Of a stretch of 64,000 bases of DNA, positions 11,481 to 23,652 are shown piece after piece; the first letter of the stretch is position 1; the number at the start of each line of letters is the position of its first letter. A program made the position numbers and the translations under genes. The stretch spans positions 1,738,501 through 1,802,500 of the forward strand of contig OY987246.1 in NCBI GenBank assembly GCA_963920765.1, read 5' to 3'. The DNA is from Ulota crispa (taxonomy: Eukaryota > Streptophyta > Bryopsida > Orthotrichales > Orthotrichaceae). The notes below the pieces were generated by a model. The model saw nothing but the letters and a program-made list of their open reading frames with translations, made no database searches and was not told the origin of the DNA.

Positions 11481-12508
11481 CACACTATCATGCATGGCTC
11501 CATAACTCATTTTTCATTTTCATAATTCTCCATCTGCTTTAAAGATCATCATTTTTTAATGGTTCTTTTGAGTTTTACAGCAACTTCTCCCTTGAAGAGA
11601 GACAGGCCAAGCCTCTCTTCTTCTATATACATATTTTTTTTATTTTGAATAATAACTTGATTATTTGAGAAAAATATAAAGAGCAAAAGAAAGAAAAGAA
11701 AGGAAAACTGAGAAGAGAGAAAGAGAAGGTCCCGCCCTTTCCAAAAGAGGGGGCGGACTTAATTCCCCACTTATTTTTCCATCTTTAGCCTCAAAGACCA
11801 AAAGATAATACTTGGCCATACTCCTAAACTGCCTACTATTACACTTATTTCTAACCCAAAAGAAAAACTCATGCAATGACTCAGATAATTCAATTACATT
11901 CACAAAAAATTTAAATCCTTTTCTGTTGTTAACTTACAATAATATTTTTGGGGTCTTTTTATGCAATTAAAAAAAAATTATTGTACTTAAAATTTTCTAA
12001 TTTTTTTGATTTAAAAGTTTGATATATTTGTAGTACAATATTTGGATTATTAATTTTTTCTGAAAAAAAGTTAATTGATTCTTAGATAAGTATTTTTCTT
12101 TCTACAATTCACTTTTTATTATTGTGTATATGTTAAATTATCAATTTTCTTTGTTTAAAGTAAAAATATAAATTTTTTAGAACTTAAATTAGCCGAGCTG
12201 ACAATTTTGGTGCAATATGAAAGTTGGTCCTTACAGCATCTCCGGGCAACCCCAAAAACTTTATCCTACGGAAACACAACGTTTCTTGTGCACGATGTTA
12301 ACTACTTATTTTCTTTACAAGTCCAACGAGGTAAAGCAACTCTTTCCACAAATGACAAGTTTTCTTAATTGCAAAAGCAAAAGGATTCTCATTCATTAAT
12401 TATTCAACCTACTTTTGTAAAAAAAAACATAGTATTTGAAAAAATTGTTGTGCACAAGGAAATTGCAAATTTGCTATGATAAGAAAAATATTTTAGAGGG
12501 TCCATGCA
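11481..12508. other. AT-rich stretch, nothing recognised
   Basis: It contains purine/pyrimidine-biased runs near 11670-11740 and very AT-rich DNA at 11930-12190. No gene, RNA gene or closed element is supported. Confidence 0.4.
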
Positions 12509-13429
12509 TTAACCCCTAAATCTCTGTGGTCTTTATTTTGTCAAAAGACACTCAAAATTGCCACTGCAAAGAGTAAAAAAGTTTGAAAATTGTTCTTTTT
12601 GCATATTTAACCATAGGATCTTGTACTAGACTAGTATAAGAATGTGAAAACAAAAATTCAAAAACTTTGCCTGCATAGATTGCAAGATATTTGCTTTCAA
12701 AGTGTCAGAAACAAACATTTTTGCACCTTGCATGACTAGATTATTTGACTTTGATTTTTTTTTAATTTCAAATTTTTGCATCACAGAGTTTTGGAGTTTA
12801 TTTTTCAGTGGTGAAAAATTGAGTTGAGAATCTTTGGAAAAAAATCAAAATTAAAATACTTAATTTACATTCTTTCAAAAAACATTAGGTGGAAGAAGGT
12901 ATGAGACTGAACAAAAACTTAAATTGTTAATAACCCTCCAATGGAATTGAAATGCAATAATCCCAATAGTGAGATTGTTCTAGAAAGCAAACTTCACCTT
13001 TTCCGACAACTTTTTTGAAAAATTGTTAAAATTGCATTCAAAAATGAAATTTACAAGTTATTTTTTCAAGAAGATGCTTGAGGTGCCCAAAAAACAAGAT
13101 TGTCCATAACTTTCTCATAACTAGTCCAAATGGAATGAATCAAAGCTTCAGATGTTGGAAAAACTATAACCTATGAGAAGAAAAAATCCCCCCAAAAAAG
13201 TTTTTGTAAGAAAAAAAATTCTGCCTGATCTCGATAAAGTTTTGGTTATCTAGGTATAACTTTTGCTTTTGGTCATAGATTGGAATAAATTTTATATTCC
13301 CCAAAAGCAAATGTGCTTTTCCGTTTACAAAAAAAAAATTTAAAAAATCAAAACAAAAATTGAAGCCGTAGGTACTTGTCCAAAATCTCATTTGTCCCCC
13401 GAGGGGACACTTAGGGATTTAGGGGTTAA
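12509..13429 (+). mobile_element. TTAA element A3
   Basis: TTAA-CCCCTAAATCTCTGTGG to GGATTTAGGGG-TTAA (13426-13429); 921 bp and collinear with A2 and A5. Next to the right end it carries the palindrome GTCCCCCGAGGGGAC. Confidence 0.75.
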
Positions 13430-13868
13430 TTGCTCCATTTTATCAAAAGTCTCCATAACCCATTGTTTTCCCATGTAAGTGAAAGATACCCATAGCTTTT
13501 TCAGGAATTGCACAAATATCCTTGGACCATAATTTTCAAGTATTTGTTTTGTTATGCAGGCTACTTCTTTCATGACTAGTGTTAAAGCAATGATTGAAAT
13601 AGAACAGAAAGGAAGTAATGTGTGCACACAAGGGAGAAAGAAGTAGCATTCACAATAGAACAAATGCTTGAAAATTATGGTTCAAGGATATTTGTACAAT
13701 TTTTGAAAAACCAAGATTATCTATACAAATATGGCAAACTACAAGGGTATCTGAAAAATTCTCCCTATACAAAATAAGAGCAAATTCTTACTTTTACCCT
13801 TGCTTGCTAAAAAACACCCAAGCTTTTGCTCCATCTCCCCTCAAACACATATATGCACTTGCGCAGTA

Positions 13869-14506
13869 AGGTAGGAGGTTCTAAAAGCGTGTAGGCTCTA
13901 AAATGATGCAGCTCCTCAAATGTACTCTATTTGTACATGTTAATTTTCATAACCATGCAACAATGTACAAGCAATGTACATTTGAGGAGGTACACCATTT
14001 TAGAGCCCTATGTCCTTTCCACTTCAAAATTTTCATAACTAAGTCCACAAAGCTCTAAAAAATACAAAACAACTTGAGTTAAGGTAGGAGCACCCATCCT
14101 CGTGAGGGTCTCCATAAGCGTGACCTCTGAAATCTTGGAAAACCTGTGGAAGTAGATAGATGTAATGACAAGGATGTACAACATGTGAACATGAAATCTT
14201 AATAGTGGTTATGGGTACAATGGCAGTTTGCTCTTTAAAAATTCACAACTTATTCTCACAGTATCCAAATAATACATTTGAAAGTGCAAACTCAATATTT
14301 TTCTTCCTAACATGATCCTATAATTTGCTAGACATTTACTAATAATCATCATGTTCAAAACCCTTAAACTCACTCTTATGGGTGCTCCTACCTTAGATGT
14401 CAATTCTCTTGTCTTTCAAGGAAAATTTACTGGAAAATATTTTAAGAAGTTCCCTTCCCAAAATTCAGTTTCAGCCTTAAATGCTCCATTCATGAGCCTC
14501 CTACCT
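13869..14506. mobile_element. TA-flanked element E1 hosting D1
   Basis: TA then AGGTAGGAGGTTC on the left; GAGCCTCCTACCT then TA on the right. D1 (14082-14393) interrupts it at a TA. Subtracting D1 and one TA leaves 324 bp, which agrees with the uninterrupted relative E3 (320 bp). Both share AAAATTCAGTTTCAGCC near the right end. Confidence 0.75.
14082..14393 (+). mobile_element. TA-flanked element D1, nested in E1
   Basis: AGGTAGGAGCACCCATCCTC on the left and TTATGGGTGCTCCTACCT on the right, flanked by TA; 312 bp. The same element in reverse orientation is D2 in C4. They share CTCTGAAATCTTGGAAAA and its complement. Confidence 0.75.
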
Positions 14507-14745
14507 TACACCAAGCCCAGAATCAGGGTTCCGGAAATACTTCCAGAATGTCGAGGTTACCGGGAATGAGCAAGCATAAATAGACACGTACCCTCAAGAG
14601 AATCTTGGCCCCGTATCTAACAAGGTAACGAAACTAGCCAGCCTCAATTTCGATGGTTTTTCCTTGTTCCTAGGGTTAGGAACGGCGGTAGGCATAATTT
14701 ACGTGGTTTGGACGCTGGCCCAATCTAGCGATGCACAATATGGTA

Positions 14746-15448
14746 AGGTAGGAACACCCATAAGCAGGGTTCGGGGAGAACCGGCGGTTAGCGTAATGGT
14801 AGCCAGTTGAAATTGCAAAAAGTCTGATTGAAACTTGAAGCCATTAGTTAAAAAACTGGTTCGTTTTTCAAAAATATTTAAATATAGTATTTTTACAATA
14901 GAAATTTAGAAGTTTTACATAAAATAACCGGTCCATGGTAGTGAAAATCCGGTTGAAATTGGACACTCCCGGATTTCAACTGGTGAAGCTAAAATTTCTC
15001 CCCAAACCCTGCCCATAAGCATGAATATTTAAGGATTTTGGAGTAGGAAAACCAATTGATGAACTTTTAAAAAAGTGTTAAGTAAGAAAGATGAAATTAA
15101 AAATATTAACATCAATATGAAAGTTCCAATTGCAAGTGTTTGTTCACAAATATTTTTTAAAGTCCAAAATCACTAAAAATGTATTGTTGTGTGTAGGAGA
15201 TGCCAAAGAAGACACTTAGTGAAGTCTTTAGTGTGCTCATACTCTCATAATACTAACTTGAAGAGTTCTTAAAGAGTGAGATGGGGTACTCAAAACTGTT
15301 AATCTAGTCACCCAAAAACATCACTCTATCACCCAAAAACATCACTTTGTCACCCATAACCAACTTTTTTAAAATTGTCAATCATTGATTCACTGACACA
15401 AATAGGTATTGGGAATGGGGACACTCACGGAGAGGGGTATTTCTACCT
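14746..15448. mobile_element. TA-flanked element O2 hosting a hAT-type element
   Basis: TA then AGGTAGGAACACCCATAAG on the left; CTCACGGAGAGGGGTATTTC then TACCT and TA on the right. It matches O1. The insert at 14765-15011 duplicates CCCATAAG; removing it leaves 448 bp. Confidence 0.7.
14765..15011. mobile_element. hAT-type MITE with perfect 8-bp target duplication
   Basis: The termini are CAGGGTTCGGGGAGAA on the left and, reverse-complemented, CAGGGTTTGGGGAGAA on the right (15 of 16 identical). The flanks are CCCATAAG at 14757-14764 and again at 15012-15019. An 8-bp duplication with CAGGG ends is characteristic of hAT elements. It is 247 bp and non-coding. Confidence 0.85.
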
Positions 15449-15504
15449 TAAGTGATGCAATCTAAGACCTTGTAATGAATTCTAACCATTGTTGCTCTAT
15501 ATTT

Positions 15505-15820
15505 TCTAATTTTCTACTACACCAAATAGTGCATTTAGGTTGCCCTAACAATTAGGTTGCAAAGTTACCTCATGACTTGTCATTTGGTCATTTGTAAGTG
15601 TGTGCAACTCTATAAATTCTAGAATTTCACATGGTTTACAACGTGGATGTAGCTAGTTTGTTTTTCATTGTGTCATTGTTATTGCACATACCTTTAAATT
15701 TTATTTATTGCAACAATTGTTGATAAATATCATTGTAGCATCATTAAATCTTTATATAGTGTAGAATGTTGAGGAATTAATGTGGGGCAACCCAAATGCA
15801 CTAATTAGTGTAGATAAGAA
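15505..15820 (+). repeat. Dispersed repeat Z1
   Basis: Diverged copy of 25060-25360. Shared blocks in order include TGCATTTAGG(T/C)TGCC, ACAATTAGGTTGC, GTTACCTCATGACT and the TTTATATA(G/A)TGT end region. No coding or terminal-repeat signal; it could be part of a larger decayed element. Confidence 0.5.
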
Positions 15821-15899
15821 TGAATTTTTTATTAGATATGAGGTTATATGTCTTCTATGTGTCTACAAAGTTTCATACAAAAAGTGTGAGAACTCAAAA

Positions 15900-16829
15900 T
15901 TAACCCCTAAAGGACCAACTGTCTATTCAATGGACAAATGGGATTTCGGGCATGTACCTATGGCCAAACTACTTTGCATGATTTTTTGAAACTTTTATTG
16001 AAGATGGGGAATTCAAAGATCTGCTTGGCATCTAATTTTTATTCCAATTGATGCTAGAGAGCAAAAGTTATGCCCAAATAAGCACAAGTTTGGGGATTCC
16101 AGGCAGCAAAATAAATTCTTATAAAAACTTGAAATTTTTTTTTTTTAAATTTTTTCTCATAGATTATATCTTTGTCTACATTTGAAGCTTTGATTCATTC
16201 CATTTGGACTAGTTATGATAAAGTTATGGACAATCTTGTTTTTTGGGCAGTTCAAGCATCTTCTTGAAAAAATAACTTATAAACTTCATTTTTGAATGCA
16301 GGTTTAACATTTTTTCAAAAAAAAACTATTGGAGAGGGTGAAGTTTGCTTTCTAGAACAATCTTACCATTGGGATCATTGCATTTCAATTCCATTGCAAG
16401 GTTATTAGCAATTTAAGTTTTTGTTCAATCTCATACCTTCTTTTGCCTAGTGTTATTTTTAAAGAATGAAAATTAAGTATTTTTTGTTATTTTTTTTCCC
16501 AAGATTACCAACTCAACTTCCCACCATGCAAAAATAGAATTCCAAACTCTATGATGCAAAAATTTGAAGTTAAAAAGTTCAAAGTTAAATAATCTAGTCC
16601 TGCAAGGTGCAAAAAAGGCTGTTTTTTACTTTTTAAATGCAAATATCTTCCAACCTGCATGGTCAAAGTTCTTGAGTTTTGTATGACACATTCTTGTACA
16701 AGTCTAGTACAAGATCCTACATTTAGATATGCAAAAAGAACAATTTTCAAACTTTTTCACTCCTTGCCATAGAGGTGACAATTTTGAGTGTCTTTTGACA
16801 AAATAAAGGCCATGGTCCTTTAGGGTGAT
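15900..16829 (-). mobile_element. TTAA element A4 (reverse orientation)
   Basis: TTAA-CCCCTAAAGGACCAAC on the left; CCATGGTCCTTTAGGG on the right with a degenerate flank (TGAT). It is the reverse complement of the A2/A3/A5 layout. The subterminal AAATGGGATTT block sits at its left end here. About 930 bp. Confidence 0.7.
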
Positions 16830-17901
16830 TTTTTAAAGAATAAGTGAAAAAAATAGTTATGAATATAAAATATGCCAAAAATTATCTAAACTCTCCACCA
16901 CATGAGTACATTGTAGTGTAGGACATCATTGCATAAGATTTTTGTGTACTCCCATAAGTAGAAAACAAGTAGTTCTTGGTTGTAGGCCTATATTTCAAAT
17001 TGCAATTCAAATTGCAATGTAGTATTTAAAATTTGGAGATTTAAAAAAAAAATTGAAAAAAAACCAAACTAAGTATGCTTTATTTCTTCATTTGGACTTG
17101 AATTCAAAAATATCGTTTTTTTTTTTTCTAAAATTTATATTTAAAACTAGAAAGTACAAGTTTCTACAATGCACTAAAAGAGAATATTTTCAAATGCGTT
17201 TATTTCGCATCTTCTTTTGTATATAAGTCAATAAAACATCAACAAGGAAATTTCCACCTTTATCACTTGCAAGCACATTCCTATAACTCTCAAAATTATA
17301 CTCGTATGAAGAATCATAGTTTTTAGTTTAAAAAGTTGCATCTGAAATCATCTAGGAGCATGTTTGTGGCCTCAAATTTAGTTCAAGATTAAATTAACAA
17401 GGTTCGTAGGTCAAACTTCCATGTGCAGCTAAGTTAGCCAAATAGATAAATTGTTTGTTGAAGCTAGCAAATTACATTTCTAATTTTGCAAACACATGTT
17501 AGTCACTAGCTTCTTTGTGAGTAGGGAGGAAATAGGTGAGAAAGTAAGATCCTCTTGCTATAAAAATAGAACCCAGTGGATATTTACGATGCATTTATAT
17601 GGAGTTTTTTTTTTATACTGAATTCCATGAATAGATTTTTTATCCAAATTGGATGTATGGTGCAATATTGAAAGATTCTAGCCAATATGCAACATACCCC
17701 ACTTCAATTTTCAACACATGTTACAATGATCACCAAATAACGGTGATCTTCTACTATGTGATGAATTCAATATCAAAATTGGTCAAGTAACGGTCAACAC
17801 AAACTCCTTAAAAAAAGGTTTTGTCTTAAGATCATGCTAAACAAGTTTCTCTGTTTTACTTTTTTAAATAGACAACACATTTTCATGCGTTAGTAAATAC
17901 A
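16830..17901. other. AT-rich stretch, nothing recognised
   Basis: About 1.1 kb with no convincing frame, RNA gene or paired termini. Confidence 0.4.
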
Positions 17902-19132
17902 TTAACCCCGATAGGCCCAAGCCCTTTTCTGTGAAAATTGCTGAAAACTGCAACTTTTGGGGGAATGAGTAGAAAATTAGTAACCAAATTCTTTTTTGAA
18001 AATCCAACTGTAAAGTCTTTCCCTAGACTATGGAGCTAAGGTAGGAACATCCATAAGCGTTAGTCTAAGGGCTTTGAACATGATGATTATCAATAAACAT
18101 TTAACAAATTATAAGATCCCATTAGCAACAAAAAAAATACTGAGTTTGCATTTTTGAATGTATTCTTTGGATATTGTGAGAATAAGTTGTGAATTTTTAA
18201 AAAGCAAACTGCCCTTTCACCCATAACCAACATTAAGGTTTCATGTTCACATACTGTACATCCTTGTTATTCACAGATTTTCCAAGATTTCAGAGGTGAT
18301 GGTTATGGGGACCCTCACAAGGATGGGTGCTCCTACCTTATTTGTAGGAAAATTTTAAGCTCATTCTAGATGTGAAGAGTGGGATATTGACATTTGAAGT
18401 GATAAAAAAAGTCTTTTTCCGTGTTATCCAAAAATTTCAAAAGCCTTTGACCACTCTTATAGTAAAAATTTGCTCTAAGCAAAGTTGAGGTTTATTTTAT
18501 CCATATAGAAGACCAAGTTAGGTATAAGTTAGAGAATTTCATATCAATTGGAGGTGTACAACATACTTCAAAAAATCTTTGAATGCTGGAAGGTCTTGAA
18601 ACTTGTACATACACTAGGCAAATATGGAGGCTCTATGTAAAAATCAAAAATTCAAATCACATAGGTTAAAACAACAAAAACCAAGGATTCTTAGCCTACT
18701 ACAACTTGCAAAAAAAATAAAAAATAAAAAATAAAAAATACCCAAACTGCTCAGAATACCAAAGCACCAAATTTTACAAGGGGAAAAAGGAATGGAGGTT
18801 TGGGAGTCCCCCAAGATGGACACCTTCCACTCCACTCTCCTTTGCCCAGGTGTCCACACCTTGTGCTCACAAGGGTTGACCCTCTTTGGAGTCAACATCC
18901 ACTTACAAAGGAGAGGCCCTCCCCAAATTGCCCCTTCTTGCCTAGTTTCAAAAAATTCTTGGTAACTTCTTCATCAAATGTTGGAATGAAGAGAAAACTA
19001 GATGCCCGTGTAGATCTTGGAATTCCCCACCTTCAATAAAAATTTCAAAAAATTACACAAACTAGTTTAGCTACAAATACATGCCCAAAATCCATTTGTC
19101 CCCAAGGGAACATTTGAACCTTTAGAGGCTAA
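17902..19132 (+). mobile_element. TTAA element C4 interrupted by D2
   Basis: TTAA-CCCCGATAGGCCCAAG to ACCTTTAGAGG-CTAA. Subtracting D2 and one TA (302 bp) leaves 929 bp, equal to C3 (929) and near C2 (947). The D2 insertion point lies after CCTAGACTATGG, a block intact in C1. Confidence 0.7.
18039..18338 (-). mobile_element. TA-flanked element D2, nested in C4
   Basis: AGGTAGGAACATCCATAAGC on the left and ATGGGTGCTCCTACCT on the right, between TA at 18037-18038 and 18339-18340; 300 bp. Inverted relative to D1. Confidence 0.75.
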
Positions 19133-19366
19133 CCTTCTTTTGTGAATTCTACCAAAACTGGCCTCACATAAGAGTCTATCTTAGATCCGTTCCTGTATTG
19201 CAAGTGACAGACAGAATTGGCACAACCTGTGCCTAAAAAATCAACAACAATAAAATTGTTTCGTTGTCAAATACCAAAATCACAAACGTTTTAGAAGATT
19301 GCATTTTTGCTTGATGGGGAAAACAAACAAAAGAAAAAACAAAAGGGAAAAATCCCAATTTTTTTA

Positions 19367-19684
19367 GGGAATTGCTAACGGGACAGGTGAGCATGAAATT
19401 TGATAATTTAGTGCTATTTTTGATTTATTCAAGTGGTTCATCATTCATTCAATCACGGTATTACAAATTTTGTTGAAATATTATTGCATCAATACTATTT
19501 TTTTATGTATTTTTGCTTTGAGTAACTCAAAAGTCCTATATTTTAGTAAACTTAAGCACACCTATTTTTTTGAGTATAGTCTTAGAAAGGTGAAAGTGTG
19601 AAACAAATCTTTTGATCCAAATAAAAAAATCAGTATTAAAAATCACATTTCATGCTCACAAGGAGTGTCCCGTTAGCAATTCTC
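19367..19684. mobile_element. 318-bp inverted-repeat element Y
   Basis: The left end GGGAATTGCTAACGGGACA and the right end (reverse complement GAGAATTGCTAACGGGACA) match at 18 of 19 positions. GTGAGCATGAAAT follows on both sides. Superfamily not assigned; T-rich flanks hide the target duplication. Confidence 0.6.
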
Positions 19685-19761
19685 TTTTTTCAATCTATAT
19701 TTGATTTGTTTCTTCACACCTTGCTAAGAGGCTACGGTATTCATTGAAAACCATATGGATA

Positions 19762-20081
19762 AGGTAGTTTGCTCATGTTCCACTCAGGCTCTAAAACAAC
19801 TCATCTCACCAAATGTATTGTGCTGGTACATGTTTTTTTTCGTAGTCTTTCAACAATGTACATGTGATGCACATTTGAGGAGGTGGATGGTTTTAGAGCA
19901 CCTATGACCTTTCCATTTCAAAATTCCTTAACTAATTCCACAAAATTCCAAAAAATATGAAAAAACTTGGGTTAGATATCAATTCTTCTTCTCTTTCAAG
20001 GAAAATTTACTGAAAAATAGTTCAAGAAGTGTTGCCTCCCCAAAATTCAGTTTCAGCCCTTGGTTTATGAGCACACTACCT
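19762..20081. mobile_element. TA-flanked element E3
   Basis: TA then AGGTAGTTTGCTCATG on the left; GAGCACACTACCT then TA on the right; 320 bp. It is collinear with E1 outside D1 (shared GAAAATTTACTG and AAAATTCAGTTTCAGCC). Confidence 0.65.
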
Positions 20082-20483
20082 TACCACGAATCCCTCTAAA
20101 CGGAAAAAGTATCAGCCGAAAATACGCCTGCAGCCTTGCCCGTGCAGGGCATAAAAGTGCCACGTTATTTATGACAGTGCTGATGTGGCTGCTGCACCAC
20201 TCCCACAGTCCCACTACCTTGCTTGAACCAGAAACCCCAATTCACTCAAACTCCTTTGATTGACTTCCCAGGGATAAACTTACTTATAAATGCTACTCTT
20301 TCATGGTTCGCAATTTTATACTGTAGCTTGATAGCATGGTTGGTATGATTATTTATTTATATTTATATTTACTTTTTACTTTTTATAAATAAAAATTTAC
20401 CATGGGAAGAAGAAGAAAAAAAGTTAACCCTTTAATGACCGCATGTATGTGAAATACACTGTTAATCGATGGTTGCGCAGTAG

Positions 20484-21411
20484 TTAACCCCTAAAGGATC
20501 ATGGCCTTTTTCTTGTCAAAAGACACTCAAAATTGACACCTCTATGGCAAAGAGTAAAAAAGTTTGAAAATCAGGCATTTTGCATATCTGACTGTAGGAT
20601 CTTGTGCTAGACTACTACAAGAATGTGTCATACAAAACTCAAGAACTTTGATTGCATAGATTGGAAGATATTTGCATTTAAAAAGTAAAAAACAACCTTT
20701 TTTGCACCTTGCTTGATTAGATTTTTTAACTTTGAACATTTTTAGCTTAAAATTTTTGCACTATAGAGTTTGGAATTCTATTTTTGCATGGTGGGAAGTT
20801 AAGTTGGGAATCTTGGGAAAAAAAATAACAAAAAATACTTAATTTTCATTCTTTAAAAAAACATTAGGTAGAAGAAGGTATGAGATTGAACAAAAACTTA
20901 AATTGCTAATAACCCTGCAATGGAATTGAAACGCAATAATCCCAATGGTGAGATTGTTCTAAAAAGCAAACTTCACCCTCCCCAACAAATTTTTTTGAAA
21001 AAATGTTAAACTTGCATTCAAAAATGAAGTTTAAAAGTTAGTTTTTCAAGACGATGCTTGAGTTGCCCGAAAAATAAGATTGTCCATAACTTTCTCATAA
21101 CTAGTCCAAATGGAATAATTCAAAGCTTCAGGCGTACAAAAAGATATAATCTATAAGAAATAAATATAAATTTTTTTTTTCAAGTTTTTATAAGAATTTT
21201 TTTTGCTGCCCCTAGTCCCCAAATTTGTGCTTATTTGGGCATAACTTTTACTATTTGGCATCAATTGGAATAAAAATTAGATTCCCCAAAAGCTAATGTG
21301 TTTTTCTATAAACAAAAAAAGTTTCAAAAAATTAAGACAAAATTGAGGCCGTAGGTACCTGCCCAAAATCCCATTTGTCCCCCAAAGGGACAATGGTCCT
21401 TTACGGATTAA
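20484..21411 (+). mobile_element. TTAA element A5
   Basis: TTAA-CCCCTAAAGGATCATGGCC to GGTCCTTTACGGA-TTAA; 928 bp. Its right subterminal palindrome reads GTCCCCCAAAGGGAC. It may itself sit in a ~70-bp mini TTAA element: TTAACCCTTTAAT starts at 20424 and GGGTTAA ends at 21418. That outer pair is weak. Confidence 0.7.
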
Positions 21412-21735
21412 GGGTTAACTTTGCAGCGCAAATAAAACAAATGTTGAGAATGGTGCATCTATTTATGCCTCGTGGATGCCTCATGGATGCCTCATGGACC
21501 TACTTGCGCAAGATCCTATGGTTGGAACTTCGAAAGAAACCTGTTTTCCTGCTTTTTTTTATTCATTCCTCTGAAATTGACAATTTTCAATGACTTTTAC
21601 AAGAAATTGGGCTTGGTACTTTACAGGTTAGAAATTCATGTCAAATTTTTGTCTGGTTTTTGTGTGACTTCAACGGGCTGACGATATGCATAATTCCTTC
21701 CTGCAACCTGGTTGCAATATCTTACTGGCTATAAC

Positions 21736-21977
21736 TTAACCTCTGAGCACCCAAACGAAAAAAGCTTGACTTGTGTGCAATGAAAGTATCCTTATTGATT
21801 GAAAAATATGATCCACAAGATCATACCATATGAATTGTTAGTGGAAAGCATCTTCATCATGCTAAACTAAATTGGAAGTGGTTTCACTGGACGTGCAATG
21901 AGATTATATTGATCAAAATATAATTGACTCAGTTTTTTGAGAAACGTCATAATGTCTCCCGGGTGCTCATGGGTTAA
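21736..21977. mobile_element. TTAA element H2
   Basis: TTAA-CCTCTGAGCACCC to GGGTGCTCATGGG-TTAA; 242 bp, the same length as H1. It lies 19 bp before B3. Confidence 0.6.
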
Positions 21978-21996
21978 GGGCTTTTGAATCCAACCC

Positions 21997-22652
21997 TTAA
22001 CCCCTCAAGGCCCATGCTCTTTCCCGAGTATCTTAGAATCTGTTCTTGGATGAACAAAATGTTAACATTTTGATAATTTGCATCAATTTTTTTAAAATTA
22101 TAACCTTACAAATTCAAACTAGATATGTTAAAGATCACATAGCAAAAGAAAAAACAACAATATCTCTTATGGATTGAAAGATTACAACATTTGATCAAGA
22201 GGATGTTAAAATTGCGAAAGTGATTTGCAGTCTTTCAATCCTCTTTTCACCTCTCAAACTTAAAATTGAGGATACCCAAAAAATATGAATATGTAGAGTA
22301 CAACTTGTGTAGCCCTAATCAATTTATGGCTTCTTAAAATCTACTTTACAAATTTTTAAATTAAGTTTCTAATGTGATTAATTCTCCAGGTTCTAGTGTA
22401 CTTTAGGCTCATTTCTAAGAGCTCTCAATATTAGAAAGTGAAGATTTTGCAATAGACACCCTTGCGCAAAATCTTAAATAGAAAAATCATAATTAGTAAT
22501 TTTTAAAATTAGACTTTTGATACTAAAACAAGACTTCAACAAGAACTTAAAAATAATAATGATCATTGTAATTAATCATGAAGAAAATTTAGGCATTCCA
22601 AATTACAAACAAGGAAGGACAGTTTTGGTCCTCGTAGGCCTTGAGGGGTTAA
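21997..22652 (-). mobile_element. TTAA element B3
   Basis: TTAA-CCCCTCAAGGCCC to GGCCTTGAGGGG-TTAA; 656 bp. Reverse orientation of the B layout, with the expected GATTGAAAGATTA block and the AGAGCTCTCAA block. Its termini use CCCCTCAA. Confidence 0.65.
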
Positions 22653-22689
22653 TTTACAAGCTTCTAGCATTAACCCAGGAACGCCAAGG

Positions 22690-22706
22690 GCGCCACTCAG
22701 TGGCGC
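22690..22706. repeat. Short perfect palindrome
   Basis: GCGCCACTCAGTGGCGC is a self-complementary 17-mer around one central base. It lies 17 bp after a TTAA-CCC sequence at 22670-22676 that has no visible partner, so it may be a remnant terminus of an H-like element. Confidence 0.4.
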
Positions 22707-22747
22707 TTGAATGGATGAGAAACTATTTTTCATCCATATTTTGTTGA

Positions 22748-22830
22748 TGTTGGGTTATGAGGAGTTGTTGCTGATCTATCATGTTGGATTATGAGGGTTG
22801 TTGCTGATCTATCATGTTGGGTTATGAGGA
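22748..22830. repeat. Two-copy ~40-bp tandem repeat
   Basis: The phrase ATGTTGG(G/A)TTATGAGG followed by GTTGTTGCTGATCTATC occurs twice in tandem, and the first phrase starts a third time. No function inferred. Confidence 0.5.
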
Positions 22831-23652
22831 GTTTCCACTTGAATTTTTAGTTTTTTTTGTGTTTCTCTTTATGTAAATGAGAAGTTAGTAAAAAAAATGG
22901 ATCACAAAATATGATATTTTAGTGTATTTTTGGAAGTTGTTGCTCCTTGCTCTAGATCTGAAATTTCTCCACAAAAATGATTTTTTTTTGAATTTGAGCC
23001 CAACTAACGAAATGAAGGGCATCTACTCTAGTTTCTACTCTAATTTGAATTTTGGAAAATTTCCTAATAGTGAATAATTTATTGAAATTTGAACTTTAAA
23101 TGTATTTTCAATGTCTATTATTTTCTAATTATAAAATGACACAGAAATTGAGTTTACACCATGATGTTTGTCATTGTAATACACACACATGGTGAAATTT
23201 TTAGATTTTTTGAAATGATTTTCTATTTGATGTGATTTTTCTTTGCTTTTTCTTCAAAAATTCTCAAAAAAAAAACAACATTGCACAAATTAATTCTATT
23301 TTTATTGTGAAGTATAGAAGACATGTAGTTTCATCCCTAAAAAATAAATTTAAATTTTTTCATTCAAATCTAATTGCCAATTGCCAAGTGACAACAAATT
23401 AAGTGATAAGCACTAAAGATGAAAAGCAGTGATCATAGGTCTATCACTTAGGGATAAAGGAAATTCTGAGAGAAGTCCAGATTCCTGGTGCACTACGTGG
23501 CGTGTAGATAACTGTAAGAGTGCCAAACTGACAATAACTTAGTGTGCAGCAGAGTTGTGGGGGCAGGTTTTTTTATTTTATTTATTTATTTTTGGGCACT
23601 GCAGTAAGCAATATTTTGCTAGAGTGACGTAGCTTTTTACATACGTGACATG

